From Rothia aeria (GTDB taxonomy: Bacteria; Actinomycetota; Actinomycetes; Actinomycetales; Micrococcaceae): DNA of 64,000 nt. The notes beneath the pieces were generated by a model. That model saw only the letters and a list, made by a program, of their open reading frames with translations. It was not told the DNA's origin and ran no database searches. The stretch is taken from contig AP017895.1 in NCBI GenBank assembly GCA_002355935.1, positions 2,108,001 to 2,172,000 of the forward strand, written 5' to 3'. The position numbers and the translations under genes were made by a program. Positions 31,921 to 42,533 of this stretch are shown in pieces. How positions within the stretch are numbered: position 1 is the stretch's first letter; each line of letters opens with the position of its first letter.

Positions 31921-32157
31921 ATGACTGCCCCTCGTTTTCTCACTTTGAGCGATGTTGCAGATGAATTACAGGTTTCTCTTAGCCAGGTGCGCGCGCTCGT
32001 TCGTAGTGGAGAACTACCCGCCATTCAGATTGGTGGCCGTAATCAGTGGCGCATTGAACGCACTCGTTTTGAAGAATATATTGACGAGCGCCACTCACAG
32101 ACTGTGGAAGCTATCGCTTCCGGCAAGATGTCCGCAACCCGCGTTAAGGTTGATTAG
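31921..32157 (+). CDS. BldC-like MerR-type DNA-binding protein
   Basis: This 78-residue protein is a single winged helix-turn-helix of the excisionase/BldC type: FLTLSDVADELQVSLSQVRA, then ALVRSGELPAIQIGGRNQWR and a C-terminal helix. BldC proteins bind direct repeats cooperatively and regulate development or stress genes in Actinobacteria. ATG 31921 is preferred; AAAGGA lies about eight bases before it. It is convergent with the unknown gene at 32162, leaving four bases. Confidence 0.85.
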   Translation: MTAPRFLTLSDVADELQVSLSQVRALVRSGELPAIQIGGRNQWRIERTRFEEYIDERHSQTVEAIASGKMSATRVKVD

Positions 32158-32161
32158 TCTT

Positions 32162-32725
32162 CTAGCTGCGGGCAACCACAGCACCTATAAGGGGCGTAGG
32201 GATAATCCTTACGCCCTTTTGTGCGCCCCGCCAAGAGTCTGAACGTGGGTATTCCCCACCGGTCAGTACCTTCAACTCCACAAAATCGGCACCAACACGT
32301 TCAATAACACCCTCACACACAACTCCACCATGCGCCATGTAGATCTTTACGAGTTCACGCGAAGTCGCCAAAGCACGTAAAGCCAGGGGCAGAGTCAAAC
32401 GGTACACCTTCTGGCGCACATCCGCACGCAATGCAAGCTCAGAACCTTCCCACCACAGCACGCCCTGCAGCGGCAATATAACGCTCTCCCCCATAGCGTT
32501 GACCTGCACCCAACCATCCCCCACAGACTCCAAAAGTCCTTCCCAAACTCTAGTGTCGGCGCCACAAATGCGTATTGACCCGCCCAAATGAGCCGAAAGT
32601 CGTTCAACCATGGTGACGGATGAGTAGGCGCTTCGCGCAGCTTGGCGGGCATCCAGCTCCAAATCGCGGACCCGCTCCGCCGCCAAACGTACCTCAAGAT
32701 CCCGGAAGACTTTTTCAAATCGCAT
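32162..32725 (-). CDS. Conserved hypothetical protein beside the BldC-like gene
   Basis: The 187-residue protein is not recognised by function. Its N-terminal third is a charged helix (EKVFRDLEVRLAAERVRDLE region). The remainder is beta-rich, with two Sm/SH3-like repeats: GGSIRICGADTRVWEGLLES and, later, GGVVCEGVIERVGADFVELK. No signal peptide or membrane helix is seen. The start at 32725 is preferred to 32761 because the first twelve residues are not conserved in character and AGG lies nine bases upstream. The duplicated beta motif could bind nucleic acid, but this is speculation. Confidence 0.65.
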   Translation of the reverse strand: MRFEKVFRDLEVRLAAERVRDLELDARQAARSAYSSVTMVERLSAHLGGSIRICGADTRVWEGLLESVGDGWVQVNAMGESVILPLQGVLWWEGSELALRADVRQKVYRLTLPLALRALATSRELVKIYMAHGGVVCEGVIERVGADFVELKVLTGGEYPRSDSWRGAQKGVRIIPTPLIGAVVARS

Positions 32726-32914
32726 AGTACTGAGCCTAGGACACAGGGGGTCAAAGCGCAATCTAGCAACAATGGACCCCCTTCAAGGGCATTCCGAAGA
32801 TATCAAACAAAATAAACTATAAAAAATTACCTATTAGCTTTACAAACACCCTCTTTATAGTGGATAGTAGTTATAGAATCAAAAAGCATCAAACAACATG
32901 ATTGGAGGATAATC

Positions 32915-33691
32915 GTGATACAAAAGCACACAAAGGTTGATGCAGAGGTTATTCTTAGCGTGTCCATCCCTGTACTTGCCGTATGCACCGGAGCGTCCTC
33001 TCTCTTCACCAGCACACTTTTTACCACCCAAAATATTGCCAGTGCTGCCCTGTACTGCACATTTATTGCGGCACTTGCCGTACTTGGATGGTGGCTCCTC
33101 AGTTGCGCATTCGCTATACGCTACCTGTACCGCATTCGTTCGGGACTTACCCAGATAGTTAATCGTGATGAACGCGGAACACTACTACTCCCCCGTTTTA
33201 TGCGCAATGCAGTGCTTACCCTGGGCGGTATTTCCCTTGGGCTAGGAGCCGTGCTTTCCCCAGCCCAGGCCACCCAACAAACGGAGACGTCAAGCCTATC
33301 TCCCCAATCTGCACCAGTCAGCGTATCCGCCCCAGCCCTCGTCGGAACGCCAGCCACCACCACAGCCACAGTAAACACTACGGCGGAGAGAACGGAGCTC
33401 ACCCCCTTCTACCCGCCCACCAAGCAGCAAACCGGCCCAACACTCAGCCCATTCTTTGGTGGCGGAACAGGAACACCACATGTACAGCCAGCATCAGCTC
33501 AGCAAGGCAGTGAATACGTGGTGGTTCGCGGAGATTGCTTGTGGAATATTGCACAACGCATCCTAGGCCCTAATGCATCAAACGCAACCATACTAGAGTA
33601 CACAGTACGTATACACCAAAATAATCGCAGCACCATCGGGGATAACCCAGACTTAGTTCTTCCAGGACAGCGAATTCTATTGCCCTCATAA
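32915..33691 (+). CDS. LysM-domain membrane protein
   Basis: The 258-residue protein has two N-terminal helices (about 10-70), a cytoplasmic basic stretch, then LTLGGISLGLGAVLSPAQA, a third helix resembling an internal signal. A Ser/Thr/Pro-rich linker leads to a C-terminal LysM domain: YVVVRGDCLWNIAQRILGP with PGQRILLPS at the end. LysM binds peptidoglycan, so the end of the protein probably faces the wall. The GTG start has GGAGG seven bases upstream. It precedes the Rv3235-like gene by 45 bases. Confidence 0.85.
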   Translation: MIQKHTKVDAEVILSVSIPVLAVCTGASSLFTSTLFTTQNIASAALYCTFIAALAVLGWWLLSCAFAIRYLYRIRSGLTQIVNRDERGTLLLPRFMRNAVLTLGGISLGLGAVLSPAQATQQTETSSLSPQSAPVSVSAPALVGTPATTTATVNTTAERTELTPFYPPTKQQTGPTLSPFFGGGTGTPHVQPASAQQGSEYVVVRGDCLWNIAQRILGPNASNATILEYTVRIHQNNRSTIGDNPDLVLPGQRILLPS

Positions 33692-33736
33692 AACTAATAA
33701 CAGAACGCATGTTTTGCACCGATAAGGAGACAACCA

Positions 33737-34398
33737 ATGAGCACTCTCTACGCTAACTTCCACCACGACCGTCATCGGCAGGCCGCTGGGCAACCCATCC
33801 AGCCCGAGAAAAACCACGTGCGGTACAGATGCACGCTGCCAAAAAGATCGATGCAGAACACAACCCGCTCATCCCAGCAGACCACCATGCAACGGCCAGC
33901 ACGCACACAAACCTGCGTTATGCTCCCAGCGGCTTTACCCTGTTGCCTATCACCGACTATGCCCAAGAAATTATGGGTACCCCAGATGCCAACCGGCCAG
34001 CACGGGTTAAAATCCGCAAACCCCGGCGAACTGGGCGCCCACTCAAACGTTCAGATTCCGCAGCCCGCTCGGTGGAGATACTCTGTTCGGGCCTGTGCCT
34101 GGGGATTGTTGAAATGCTCGCAGGGCACCGCACCCTTGAACAATTCCGTAAATGGTTTTCCCCCAGCTGCTGCGCAGAGCTGCAGGCCCTCGGGCAGACA
34201 ATACGCTCTCAGAGGTCACAGACTCGACGAACCGCAACACCCCGCGTGCTGCGCTCCCGCGCACAGAAAGTTGATAATGCCAAAGGCGGCTACGAGGTCA
34301 CCCTTGTAGTGCACGACGGGGTGAAAGTGCGTGCCATGGCAATGCGCGTTATCGAACGCTATTCAACCTGGCATATCACCACTGTCGAATACCGCTAG
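33737..34398 (+). pseudogene. Rv3235-like conserved protein, frameshift near the 5' end
   Basis: ATG 33737 has AAGGAG seven bases upstream and starts MSTLYANFHHDRHRQAAG, but this frame is soon lost. Adding one A in the run at 33809-33813, giving QPEKKPRAVQMHAAKKIDAE, or one G at 33788-33790, joins it to the long frame that ends at 34398; total about 220 residues. The C-terminal AAGHRTLEQ-type region and GVKVRAMAMRVIERYSTWH are the marks of the Rv3235 family, which also stands next to secA in mycobacteria. The function is unknown. Confidence 0.7.
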
Positions 34399-34400
34399 AA

Positions 34401-34454
34401 AACCTCCAAAGGGCTCCCAGAAAGATATACCTTTCCGGGAGCCCTTTGGAGGTT
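34401..34454. terminator. Bidirectional terminator, 18-bp perfect stem
   Basis: Arms 34401-34418 and 34437-34454 are exact reverse complements, with a smaller GAAAG/CTTTC stem in the loop. It separates the convergent Rv3235-like gene and secA. Confidence 0.8.
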
Positions 34455-34468
34455 GCGGTGCACTCAGC

Positions 34469-37081
34469 TTACGACTTTTTATTCACCACGCGAACGCTCG
34501 TGCCGCCATCCTCGCTAGGTGCTGAATACTGCAAGAACTTCGGGCGGCTTGGGGTCTGCAGCTGCACGGCAGAAGCCTGAGTGCGCTGCTTGGACAAGTC
34601 TAGATTGAACAAATAAGTGACGGTCTCCTCACGGATGGCCCCCAGCATATCCTCATACATACCGTACCCTTCACGCTGGTATTCAACCAGCGGGTCACGC
34701 TGGGCCATTGCGCGCAGCCCGATACCTTCCTTCAGGTAATCCATCTCGTACAGATGCTCGGGCCAACGTTCGCCGATCACCGAAAGCATCACGCGGCGCT
34801 CAATTTCACGCATCGCTTCTGCCCCAACGCTCTCCTCACGCTCCGAATAGGTCACGTGAGCATCGGATAGGATTTCTTCCACCAGCAGGTCACGGGTGAT
34901 CTGGGTGCGGTCCCCCGCTTCCTCAGCGATATCATCCACAGTCAGGCTAACGGGGTAAATGGTCTTCAGTGCATCCCACAGATCCTCAAAGTCCCAGTCT
35001 TCCGCGTGCCCCTCGGCAACACGGGCATCAATGGCACTGGTAATTACCTCATCAATGAACCCGTAAATCTGATCCTTCAAATCATCCCCGTGCAGAATCT
35101 GCGCGCGGTCTTTATAAATAGCCTCACGCTGGCGGTTAAGCACATCATCATACTTGAGCACGTTCTTACGCTGCTCAGCGTTACGGCCCTCAACATTCGC
35201 CTGCGCATTAGCAATAGCGCGAGAAACCATCTTTGAATCGATTGACGAATCGTCGGGTGCCATAGACATAAGGCGCGTAGCCGCAGTCGTATTAAACAGA
35301 CGCATCAGATCATCCGCCAAAGACAGGTAGAAACGGGACTCGCCCGGATCTCCCTGACGGCCCGAACGGCCGCGTAGCTGGTTGTCGATACGACGGGATT
35401 CATGCCGCTCAGTACCCAGCACATACAAGCCGCCGAGCTTCTTCACCTCATCATGTTCTTTCTTAGCCGCCCGCTCGCACTCTTCAAGCACCTGCGGCCA
35501 GCGGGCCTCATAAGCCTCAGAGTTTGTGTTCGGATCCAGCCCAAGCTGACTCATCTTCTCAACGGCCTCGAACTCGGGGTTGCCGCCAAGCATAATATCG
35601 GTACCACGCCCGGCCATATTAGTTGCCACAGTCACCGCGCCCTTACGGCCCGCCTGTGCCACGATATGCGCCTCGCGCTCATTATTTTTCGCGTTCAGCA
35701 CCTCATGACGCACGCCTTCTTTCGACAGCTGGCGTGAGAGGTACTCCGACTTCTCAACACTGGTGGTACCCACCAGTACTGGCTGGCCCTTCTTATGACG
35801 CTCTTTAATGTCCCGCACCACGGCGTTGAACTTGGCGACCTCATCCTTGTACACCTTATCCGGGTTATCGATACGGTGCACACCCTTATTAGTGGGGATA
35901 GCAACCACGCCCAGTTCGTAGGTACTCATGAACTCGGCGGCCTCAGTCTCTGCGGTACCGGTCATGCCTGCGAGCTTATCGTACATGCGGAAGTAGTTCT
36001 GCAGGGTCACCGTGGCCATTGTCTGGTTCTCGGGCTTAATCTCGACGCCCTCTTTGGCCTCAATCGCCTGGTGGATACCGTCGTTATAACGGCGGCCCGG
36101 CAGGATACGGCCGGTGTGCTCATCCACGATCAGCACCTCACCGTCCACCACCACATAGTCCTTATCGTTGGTGAACAGCTCTTTTGCCTTAATTGAGTTA
36201 TTCAAGAAACCAATCAGCGGGGTATTCTTCGACTCGTACAGGTTCTTCACGCCTAGGTGATCCTCAACCTTATCAATACCCGATTCAAGGATGCCGACGG
36301 TGCGTTTCTTCTCGTCCACCTCATAGTCTTCGCCCTTCTTCAGGGTAGTCTTAGCGATGCGGGCAAACTCGGCGTACCATCGGTTCGCTTCCCCCGCAGC
36401 CGGACCGGAGATAATAAGTGGGGTACGCGCCTCATCAATCAGGATCGAATCGACCTCATCAACAATCGCGAAGTTATGCCCACGCTGCACCTGCTCCTCA
36501 GCCGTCCAGGCCATATTATCGCGCAGATAGTCGAACCCGAACTCGTTGTTCGTGCCGTAGGTGATATCAGCCTCGTACTGTTTACGACGCTCCTCAGAAT
36601 CCATTGAAGAAAGAATAACCCCGGACTCCATGCCCAAGAAGCGGTACACGCGGCCCATCAGGTTTGCCTGGTACTCCGCAAGATAGTCGTTCACCGTCAC
36701 CACGTGCACGCCCTTACCTGAAAGAGCGTTCAGATATGCGGGAAGGGTCGCCACAAGAGTCTTCCCCTCACCGGTCTTCATCTCGGCAATATTCCCCAGG
36801 TGCAGGGCGGCGCCACCCATAATCTGAACATCGTAGTGGCGTTTACCAAGGGTACGTTTGGATGCTTCACGCACCACAGCGAAAGCCTCCGGCAGCAGAA
36901 TATCGAGAGACTCACCGTCTTCTAGGCGCTCTCGGAAACTATCGGTTTCGGCGCGTAGCTCGGCATCAGTAAGTGAAGCGAAGCTATCTTCAAGTGAGTT
37001 CACCGCCTTGGTGTACTCCTCCAATTGCTTCAGAATCTTCTTGTCGCCGGTGCGGAGGATTTTCTCCAGGAAAGATGCCAC
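34469..37081 (-). CDS. secA: Preprotein translocase ATPase SecA
   Basis: SecA drives Sec-dependent export through SecYEG. The 870 residues include MKTGEGKT (101-108), [16 protein letters not shown], the long preprotein-binding part, GTDIMLGG and the helical scaffold with [17 protein letters not shown]. The C-terminal zinc-binding SEC-C motif is absent; the protein ends in [11 protein letters not shown], as in many actinobacterial SecA1 proteins. It is the last gene of the mtrA-mtrB-lpqB-comF-hpf-secA block. A TACAAT at 37160-37165 on the - strand may be its own -10 box. Confidence 0.97.
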   Translation of the reverse strand: MASFLEKILRTGDKKILKQLEEYTKAVNSLEDSFASLTDAELRAETDSFRERLEDGESLDILLPEAFAVVREASKRTLGKRHYDVQIMGGAALHLGNIAEMKTGEGKTLVATLPAYLNALSGKGVHVVTVNDYLAEYQANLMGRVYRFLGMESGVILSSMDSEERRKQYEADITYGTNNEFGFDYLRDNMAWTAEEQVQRGHNFAIVDEVDSILIDEARTPLIISGPAAGEANRWYAEFARIAKTTLKKGEDYEVDEKKRTVGILESGIDKVEDHLGVKNLYESKNTPLIGFLNNSIKAKELFTNDKDYVVVDGEVLIVDEHTGRILPGRRYNDGIHQAIEAKEGVEIKPENQTMATVTLQNYFRMYDKLAGMTGTAETEAAEFMSTYELGVVAIPTNKGVHRIDNPDKVYKDEVAKFNAVVRDIKERHKKGQPVLVGTTSVEKSEYLSRQLSKEGVRHEVLNAKNNEREAHIVAQAGRKGAVTVATNMAGRGTDIMLGGNPEFEAVEKMSQLGLDPNTNSEAYEARWPQVLEECERAAKKEHDEVKKLGGLYVLGTERHESRRIDNQLRGRSGRQGDPGESRFYLSLADDLMRLFNTTAATRLMSMAPDDSSIDSKMVSRAIANAQANVEGRNAEQRKNVLKYDDVLNRQREAIYKDRAQILHGDDLKDQIYGFIDEVITSAIDARVAEGHAEDWDFEDLWDALKTIYPVSLTVDDIAEEAGDRTQITRDLLVEEILSDAHVTYSEREESVGAEAMREIERRVMLSVIGERWPEHLYEMDYLKEGIGLRAMAQRDPLVEYQREGYGMYEDMLGAIREETVTYLFNLDLSKQRTQASAVQLQTPSRPKFLQYSAPSEDGGTSVRVVNKKS

Positions 37082-37252
37082 TGCCCATTGCTCCTTGTAA
37101 TCATCACGTACTCCCCAACGGGCACGCCAAAGCGAACCCCGGTTGAGGCTTTCCTAACTATTGTAGGGCAGAGCCACCTAAATGACGGATTCTACGTCAA
37201 TATTATTCGTAGAGCGCACGAAATCCCACACTGGATGTTACCCGCACCATAG

Positions 37253-37286
37253 AAAAAGGCTCGGGGTGGGAAAACCCGCCCCGAGC
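37253..37286 (-). terminator. Terminator of hpf
   Basis: On the - strand GCTCGGGGCGGG pairs with CCCACCCCGAGC around TTTT and is followed by a T-rich run (37258-37253). It lies about 24 bases after the hpf stop, so secA is probably transcribed mainly from its own promoter. Confidence 0.8.
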
Positions 37287-37309
37287 GCAACGAACTCTAA
37301 AACCCCTGC

Positions 37310-37948
37310 TTACTCATCGGTCAGGGTAATAATGCCGTAGCTCCAACCCTTACGGCGGTATGCCGCTGCCGGGGCTCCGGTCTCCTTGTCAATGTAAAGG
37401 TAGAAGTCGTGACCCACCAATTCCATATGATCCACAGCCTCCGCCGGGCTCAGACGCTCGCCCGGGAAGCTCTTATGACGGATCTCAAGGGGTGAAGCTG
37501 CCTCATCACTGAGCGTCACCTCGGTTGTGTCGAAAGCCGCCTCTTCAACAGGAACATCCGGAAGCAGGATCTCGGTAATAGCGGTCTTACCCACCACCGG
37601 TATCGAGCCAGTAGCATCCGCAACGGATACAGGATGCTTGCCGCCGTGCTTACGAAGCTTACGACGATCCCGTGCACGACGCAGACGCTCCAAAAGCTTG
37701 CCGTAGGTTTCATCGAAGACCGCGAACTTATCGGGACCTTGAGACTCAGCGCGAAGCACCGGACCGCGCCCAATCACAGTAATTTCAACACGAATAACAT
37801 TGCCGCCGAGATGGCCATCCTTGGTGAACTTTACGTCAATATCGCTGACATTATCACCGAGCTTTTCGAACTTTTGCACCTTGTCTTCGACATAATCGTG
37901 CAGACGTTCCGAAACTTTGATGTTGCGTCCGTAGATGTTGACTTCCAC
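37310..37948 (-). CDS. hpf: Long-form ribosome hibernation promoting factor
   Basis: Long HPF dimerises 70S ribosomes into inactive 100S particles. The 212-residue product has the N-terminal S30AE domain (VNIYGRNIKVSERLHDYVED, VKFTKDGHLGGN) and the C-terminal dimerisation domain (RHKSFPGERLSPAEAVDHME ending in a conserved GWSYGIITLTD-like end). GTG 37948 is chosen because GGAGGG lies eight bases upstream; the longer open frame has no such support. A TACTAAAAT element about 80 bases further up may be a promoter. Confidence 0.93.
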   Translation of the reverse strand: MEVNIYGRNIKVSERLHDYVEDKVQKFEKLGDNVSDIDVKFTKDGHLGGNVIRVEITVIGRGPVLRAESQGPDKFAVFDETYGKLLERLRRARDRRKLRKHGGKHPVSVADATGSIPVVGKTAITEILLPDVPVEEAAFDTTEVTLSDEAASPLEIRHKSFPGERLSPAEAVDHMELVGHDFYLYIDKETGAPAAAYRRKGWSYGIITLTDE

Positions 37949-38120
37949 GATACTTTCCCTCCGGTTTGGGGGCTTTGTACCGCACCCGGTTGGGTTCGGC
38001 ACCGGGAACCCGTCTTTGAGGTTCCTTGCCCCCATTTTAGTACAGATTTATGGTGCATGTCACCGGACACCACCGAATATTTTAGAGAAAGAAAAACTCA
38101 CACGTACCGCTCAGGTTAGG

Positions 38121-39011
38121 CTATGTGACTAGCTCATCACCCTGTGTTTTCAAGGGTACAGAGGCAAGCGTAGCCACCCCCAACGGGAGTATACCCGCCT
38201 GGCGTAACGCGCGTACCGCCTCGACAGCAGTGGCCCCAGTAGTCAACACATCATCACACACCAAACACAGCATTCCTGCAGGGGCCGTACCCGAGACACG
38301 CATCATTCCCCGCATTCGACGAGCACGCTCTGAAGCGCTCAGTCCCTTCTGCCCACCCGCAGAACCAGCACCAGCGAAAGAAGCCCATGAAGCGCGCACC
38401 CGCAGCACCGGGGCAACCGACACCCGCACCCCCAAACGACGCGCCAGAGGCCGATCCCGGACCCGGCGAGCCGCCTCATCCGCTAACTCCCGCGCCGGAG
38501 AATAACCGCGGCGACGCACGCTCGCAGGCGACGACGGGGCAGGAACCAAGTGCAGTGTATCCCCTGGAGCTATCAGCCCGGTACGATAAGCAGCCCAAAG
38601 GTGCGCCTCCACTACTGCCGCCAACGGTTCGCCCAACTCTGCAAGAGTATCAAGCCGACCAGCGTTCTTAAACGCCAAGATAGTGCGCGTCACCTCAGCC
38701 TCATAACTACCTGCCGTCAGGACAGGTGGGAGCCGATACTGCACCAACGGCTGATACGGCTGCGCAAGCCGCTCCTGCACACGAGACGAACAGTCAGTAC
38801 ACAGCCCGCTGCGCTGTGGCACAACCCCCGCTTTCTGCGGCTGCTTCAAAGCATCGCCTCTCCGCAGAAGAGCTGTGCCCCCAACACCGCAACAGGCGCA
38901 GGTCGCAGGAAAAAGCAACTCCCACAGGGCGTAGGCGCTGTTCAACGCTCCCGTTGCCGCATTCGCCCTTTTACGTTGGGGCGTCCCGCTACCACCCACA
39001 CTCTGGCTCAC
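38121..39011 (-). CDS. comF: ComF-family phosphoribosyltransferase-like protein
   Basis: The 296-residue protein has an N-terminal zinc-ribbon-like part with CACCG and CTDC, then a type I phosphoribosyltransferase fold with the PRPP loop LVCDDVLTTGATAVEA. ComF takes part in DNA uptake in competent bacteria, and relatives occur in species without known competence; the role here is open. Arg/Ala-rich stretches (RRVRDRPLARRLGVRV) are longer than average. It lies three bases after lpqB. Confidence 0.85.
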   Translation of the reverse strand: MSQSVGGSGTPQRKRANAATGALNSAYALWELLFPATCACCGVGGTALLRRGDALKQPQKAGVVPQRSGLCTDCSSRVQERLAQPYQPLVQYRLPPVLTAGSYEAEVTRTILAFKNAGRLDTLAELGEPLAAVVEAHLWAAYRTGLIAPGDTLHLVPAPSSPASVRRRGYSPARELADEAARRVRDRPLARRLGVRVSVAPVLRVRASWASFAGAGSAGGQKGLSASERARRMRGMMRVSGTAPAGMLCLVCDDVLTTGATAVEAVRALRQAGILPLGVATLASVPLKTQGDELVT

Positions 39012-39014
39012 GGT

Positions 39015-40738
39015 TTACCCCGCGAATGACATCTCACGTGTAGACGTATTCAGACGGTTCCAACCGCGCTCCTCCAGCACATAGCATGACCCGTCAGAGC
39101 GATGCGCCAGCATATTGCTGGTATTCCCAGCAGCCGAGACCGATTTCACCCCGTCGAGGCGATCAAATTTTGTCTCTTCACCGCTGAGAGTCGTCACCTC
39201 AGACTCCCCAGTTTTATCGTTGACCACCACAAGATTCTGCTCACCGGCCCACACGGCTGTACGCGGAGTAATTGATGAGGTCACCCGCACCGGCTCCGTA
39301 AAGCCTTTCGGGGTTCCCGAACTGTAACGGACAACACCCGACATCACCACAGCCGCCGTACCATCACGAGTACCAACCACCACCACGCGGGCACCATCGT
39401 GCGAGACCCGCAAGCTGCTAAAGGTCATCCCGCTCCGCCATGATACCGGAATCTCAATGCCCTTAGATCGCTCCTTCTCATTCGTTGACGCTGCGTTATA
39501 AGCCCGTACAGCCCCGTCACTTTCAGCCACCCACAACCAGCCAAACGAATCGAAACTGGGGGCAGTCATCTTCTTATTTTTCACCAGGTACTGCCCCTTA
39601 CCGCCCGAGAAGAAATACAGGCTGCGGCCTGTATCCCCCAGACAAGCGAGCGCCGTACCATCATAGTTAATCGCAGGGTCCGAGGCATCAGTCACCGACT
39701 CAGTACCAGTTGTCTCTGGCTGCTGGCTCAGATAATCCTCACGGATTACCAGCTTCCCATCTTCAAGACCCACAACACGCTTACTGATCTCAGGGCTCAT
39801 GGGGCCTCCTGAAAACCAGTTGGGGCGTCCTCGCTCACCACCGATCCGTTATAGGTTAGCTCAAACTTATTAACAGACGAGAAATTGCTCAGTACATACC
39901 CCACCTGCTGGCGCAGCCGGGCACGGGTAACAGCATTGAGCACCGGGCCGTTAATGTGTATTTTTGCGTCCCGGTCAGAAACTTCAGCACGCTCCAAACT
40001 CATGCCCTCCACGAGGGTGGAAGCCGTTACCTCCTTCAAATACGATGCGGGCCCACCCATTACCGTCTGCAGCAGAATCCCCAACTGCCCATCACGGTGC
40101 GCGAACCAGCGGATATCGGGTACTGCATGGGTGTACATTGAATTATAAAAATACAGGCGGTAGGGGCTGAACACCCGGTCAAATTCAACGCTATCAAGCC
40201 ATAACCCGTCGGGGCAGGCTTCAATACGCCACTGCCCCTCAATCTGACGGAGCTTAAAATCAAAAGTTTCTAGTGTCTCAGCAAAGCTACTGGTCAGGCC
40301 CTGTTCACTCACCAAAGTAGTCTGCTGAAAACGTGCTCGATACACCCCTGAAGACGACTCATCAGCGCTCACCTGGGCGGTATTACGGTACACCCTGGTC
40401 GTTGTAGTCGGGTTCCACTTGCCTTTAAAGTCTGAGGTCAGAAACTGCCGCGCAACCGCATAGTTATCGGCGCTATCCACCCCGGCGTGAATAAACCCTT
40501 CAATAATGGCCTCCGGGGGTGCGTCTTCCTGCGGTCCGACCGCATGAATCGCTTGGTTCTTATTTTCCCGCACCTCCAGCTTATCGCTGTACCGGTGCAC
40601 GTTTTTAGAGGTTGGGATACCCGCGCAGGCGCCCAGAAGCACGGTAGCCGCCGCAGCAGCACCCACTCCCAGGAAACGACGACGGCTAGTTGAGCTGGAG
40701 ACAATGCCGGTGACGGCAGAAATGTTCTGTTGATTCAT
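39015..40738 (-). pseudogene. lpqB: Lipoprotein LpqB, one frameshift
   Basis: LpqB is a lipoprotein that works with MtrB in envelope control. The N-terminus has SRRRFLGVGAAAAATVLLGAC, a lipobox signal, followed by a GerMN-like domain (YKAR-type region with MGGPASYLKEV). The second frame carries the beta-propeller (RVVGLEDGKLVIRED and repeats). One base missing at 39801-39804 (G4 on +) splits them at GFQEAP/MSPEIS; with it the protein has 574 residues, the usual size. The split also happens to create AGGAGG four bases before an ATG, so a real two-gene state cannot be excluded. Confidence 0.85.
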
Positions 40739-40755
40739 TCAGGGCACTCCATCAC

Positions 40756-42531
40756 TCACTGAACAGGCGGGTTAAAAGGTTGTTCGGATTCCTCCGCAGC
40801 AGGGCGAGAAGCAGCAGGTAACGTATTTCCTGCCATCGCGCCCCTAACAGGCATGTACTCGGGCTCACCGGTCAGAAGCACCGGGGAGGGCCCCATCTGC
40901 TGCCCGTGCACCAGCGGCAGGGTCAGCCGGAAACTCGCACCACGGCCCTTAATACCCCACGCCTCAATGGTGCCGCTGTGCAGGCGCACATCTTCGGCAG
41001 TGATCGACAGGCCCAAGCCCGTACCGCCCAGGGTACGTTTCCGGGAAGTATCGGCACGCCAGAAACGGTTAAATACCTGCGTCGCCTCTTCATCGCTCAA
41101 ACCAATACCATGGTCACGGACGGTGACGCCCAACGCCGTCTCGCTGGTGGCAATATATACGTCAATGGGCTTCGACTCGCCGTGCTCAATAGCGTTAAAC
41201 AGCAGGTTGCGGAGCACACGCTCAATACGCACCCGGTCCACATCCACCATAATCTGCTGTTGACTAGTGTGAATATTAAGTTTAGTGCCCGTGCGTTCAA
41301 GGTGCGGCAGGGCCTCCTCAAGCACATCCACCAGAATACGCATAAAGTCATGCGTATCGATATTCGGCAGGGCGCTACCGGCATCAAACCGGGAAATTTC
41401 GAGCAGGTCAGCCAACAAATCCTGGAACCGTCCCACCTGATTATGCAGCAGCTCCACACTTCGGCTCTGCACGGGCGTGAAATTCTCCCGCCCATCATAC
41501 AGCAGCTCGGTACTTAGCTTCACGGTAGACAGTGGGGTGCGCAGCTCATGAGAAACGTCTGACACAAACCGCTGCTGCAAAGTCGATAGCCGCTCAAGCT
41601 GCACAATCTGCTGCTGCAAACTATCGGCCATCTTATTAAACGAAATACCTAATCGAGCCGCCTGGTGTTTACCGTCAACACTCACCCGCTGGTCAAGATC
41701 CCCAGCGGCAAGTTTCTCCGAGGTAATCGCGGTCTGGGTAATGGGGCGCACCACCATGCGGGTCACAACCCACACAATGCTCAGCACCACCAGCAACAAC
41801 GCAATAAAGCCGATGCTCAATACGAAATTAATGTGGGTAATCGTGTTCGCCGAATCCCGCAGATCATACACGGCAAACAACCCATAATTAGGGTTCTGCG
41901 GAATGGTAATACTGGTTCCCACAATCAGTGCCGGGTAGGTCTGGTCCCCCACCGTCACATTCTCAGTCTGCCAGTAAATACCCTGATTATCCCGCACCGT
42001 GTCCCGCAGCGAGGCCGGAATTGCCGATGAAGTCAACGCGCTATCGCTACTTTGTTCCGGCACGAAACCACGTTTTGTCTGGCCGTTGAGCGGCAGCAGA
42101 ATCCACTGACGTTTATCGTCGCCGCCAGCGTCCATCAGGGGCAGGTAGCGGCGCACATCGCGGTTAATCTCGCTATCGCTGCGGGCCTCTGAAGAATCCA
42201 GCACACTCTGCACATTCACAAAACCCTTATTAGACTCCTCAAGAGCCTGGGTTTTCTTATTTTCAAAAAGAGAAGTTGCGATCTGGTTCGACAGGGAGGA
42301 ACCCACCAGAATAAACGCCATAATCATGAGGATGCCCGCACTGCTGAGGCTGCGAAACTGCAGGGACCGTTCCCACAGGTTACGCATGGCCCGTATCGGT
42401 GAGACTCGCCGCCGTTTCTTTTTCTTCTTCTCACCGGTATGCTGCTGCTCGTAAGGTAACGACGCAGCCTCGCCGGTGTTCCCCTGCGGTTGATGCGGGG
42501 GCGCTTCGGCGTTCGTGGTGTAGACGCTCAT
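40756..42531 (-). CDS. mtrB: Sensor histidine kinase MtrB
   Basis: MtrB senses envelope or division state and phosphorylates MtrA. The 591-residue protein has a Lys/Arg-rich cytoplasmic N-terminus, a helix at about 63-85, a large extracellular loop, a second helix (FVLSIGFIALLLVVLSIVWV), HAMP, the H box RFVSDVSHELRTPLS, and the N, G1 and G2 boxes (LLFNAIEHG, DHGIGLSDE, GGTGLGLSI). The C-terminal 50 residues are Pro-rich. ATG 42531 lies two bases after the mtrA stop. Confidence 0.95.
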   Translation of the reverse strand: MSVYTTNAEAPPHQPQGNTGEAASLPYEQQHTGEKKKKKRRRVSPIRAMRNLWERSLQFRSLSSAGILMIMAFILVGSSLSNQIATSLFENKKTQALEESNKGFVNVQSVLDSSEARSDSEINRDVRRYLPLMDAGGDDKRQWILLPLNGQTKRGFVPEQSSDSALTSSAIPASLRDTVRDNQGIYWQTENVTVGDQTYPALIVGTSITIPQNPNYGLFAVYDLRDSANTITHINFVLSIGFIALLLVVLSIVWVVTRMVVRPITQTAITSEKLAAGDLDQRVSVDGKHQAARLGISFNKMADSLQQQIVQLERLSTLQQRFVSDVSHELRTPLSTVKLSTELLYDGRENFTPVQSRSVELLHNQVGRFQDLLADLLEISRFDAGSALPNIDTHDFMRILVDVLEEALPHLERTGTKLNIHTSQQQIMVDVDRVRIERVLRNLLFNAIEHGESKPIDVYIATSETALGVTVRDHGIGLSDEEATQVFNRFWRADTSRKRTLGGTGLGLSITAEDVRLHSGTIEAWGIKGRGASFRLTLPLVHGQQMGPSPVLLTGEPEYMPVRGAMAGNTLPAASRPAAEESEQPFNPPVQ

Positions 42532-42533
42532 CT

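Noticed and set aside
33829-34398. Rv3235-like gene starting at ATG 33829
   Set aside because: That ATG lacks a Shine-Dalgarno, while ATG 33737 has a strong one and joins the frame after one added base.
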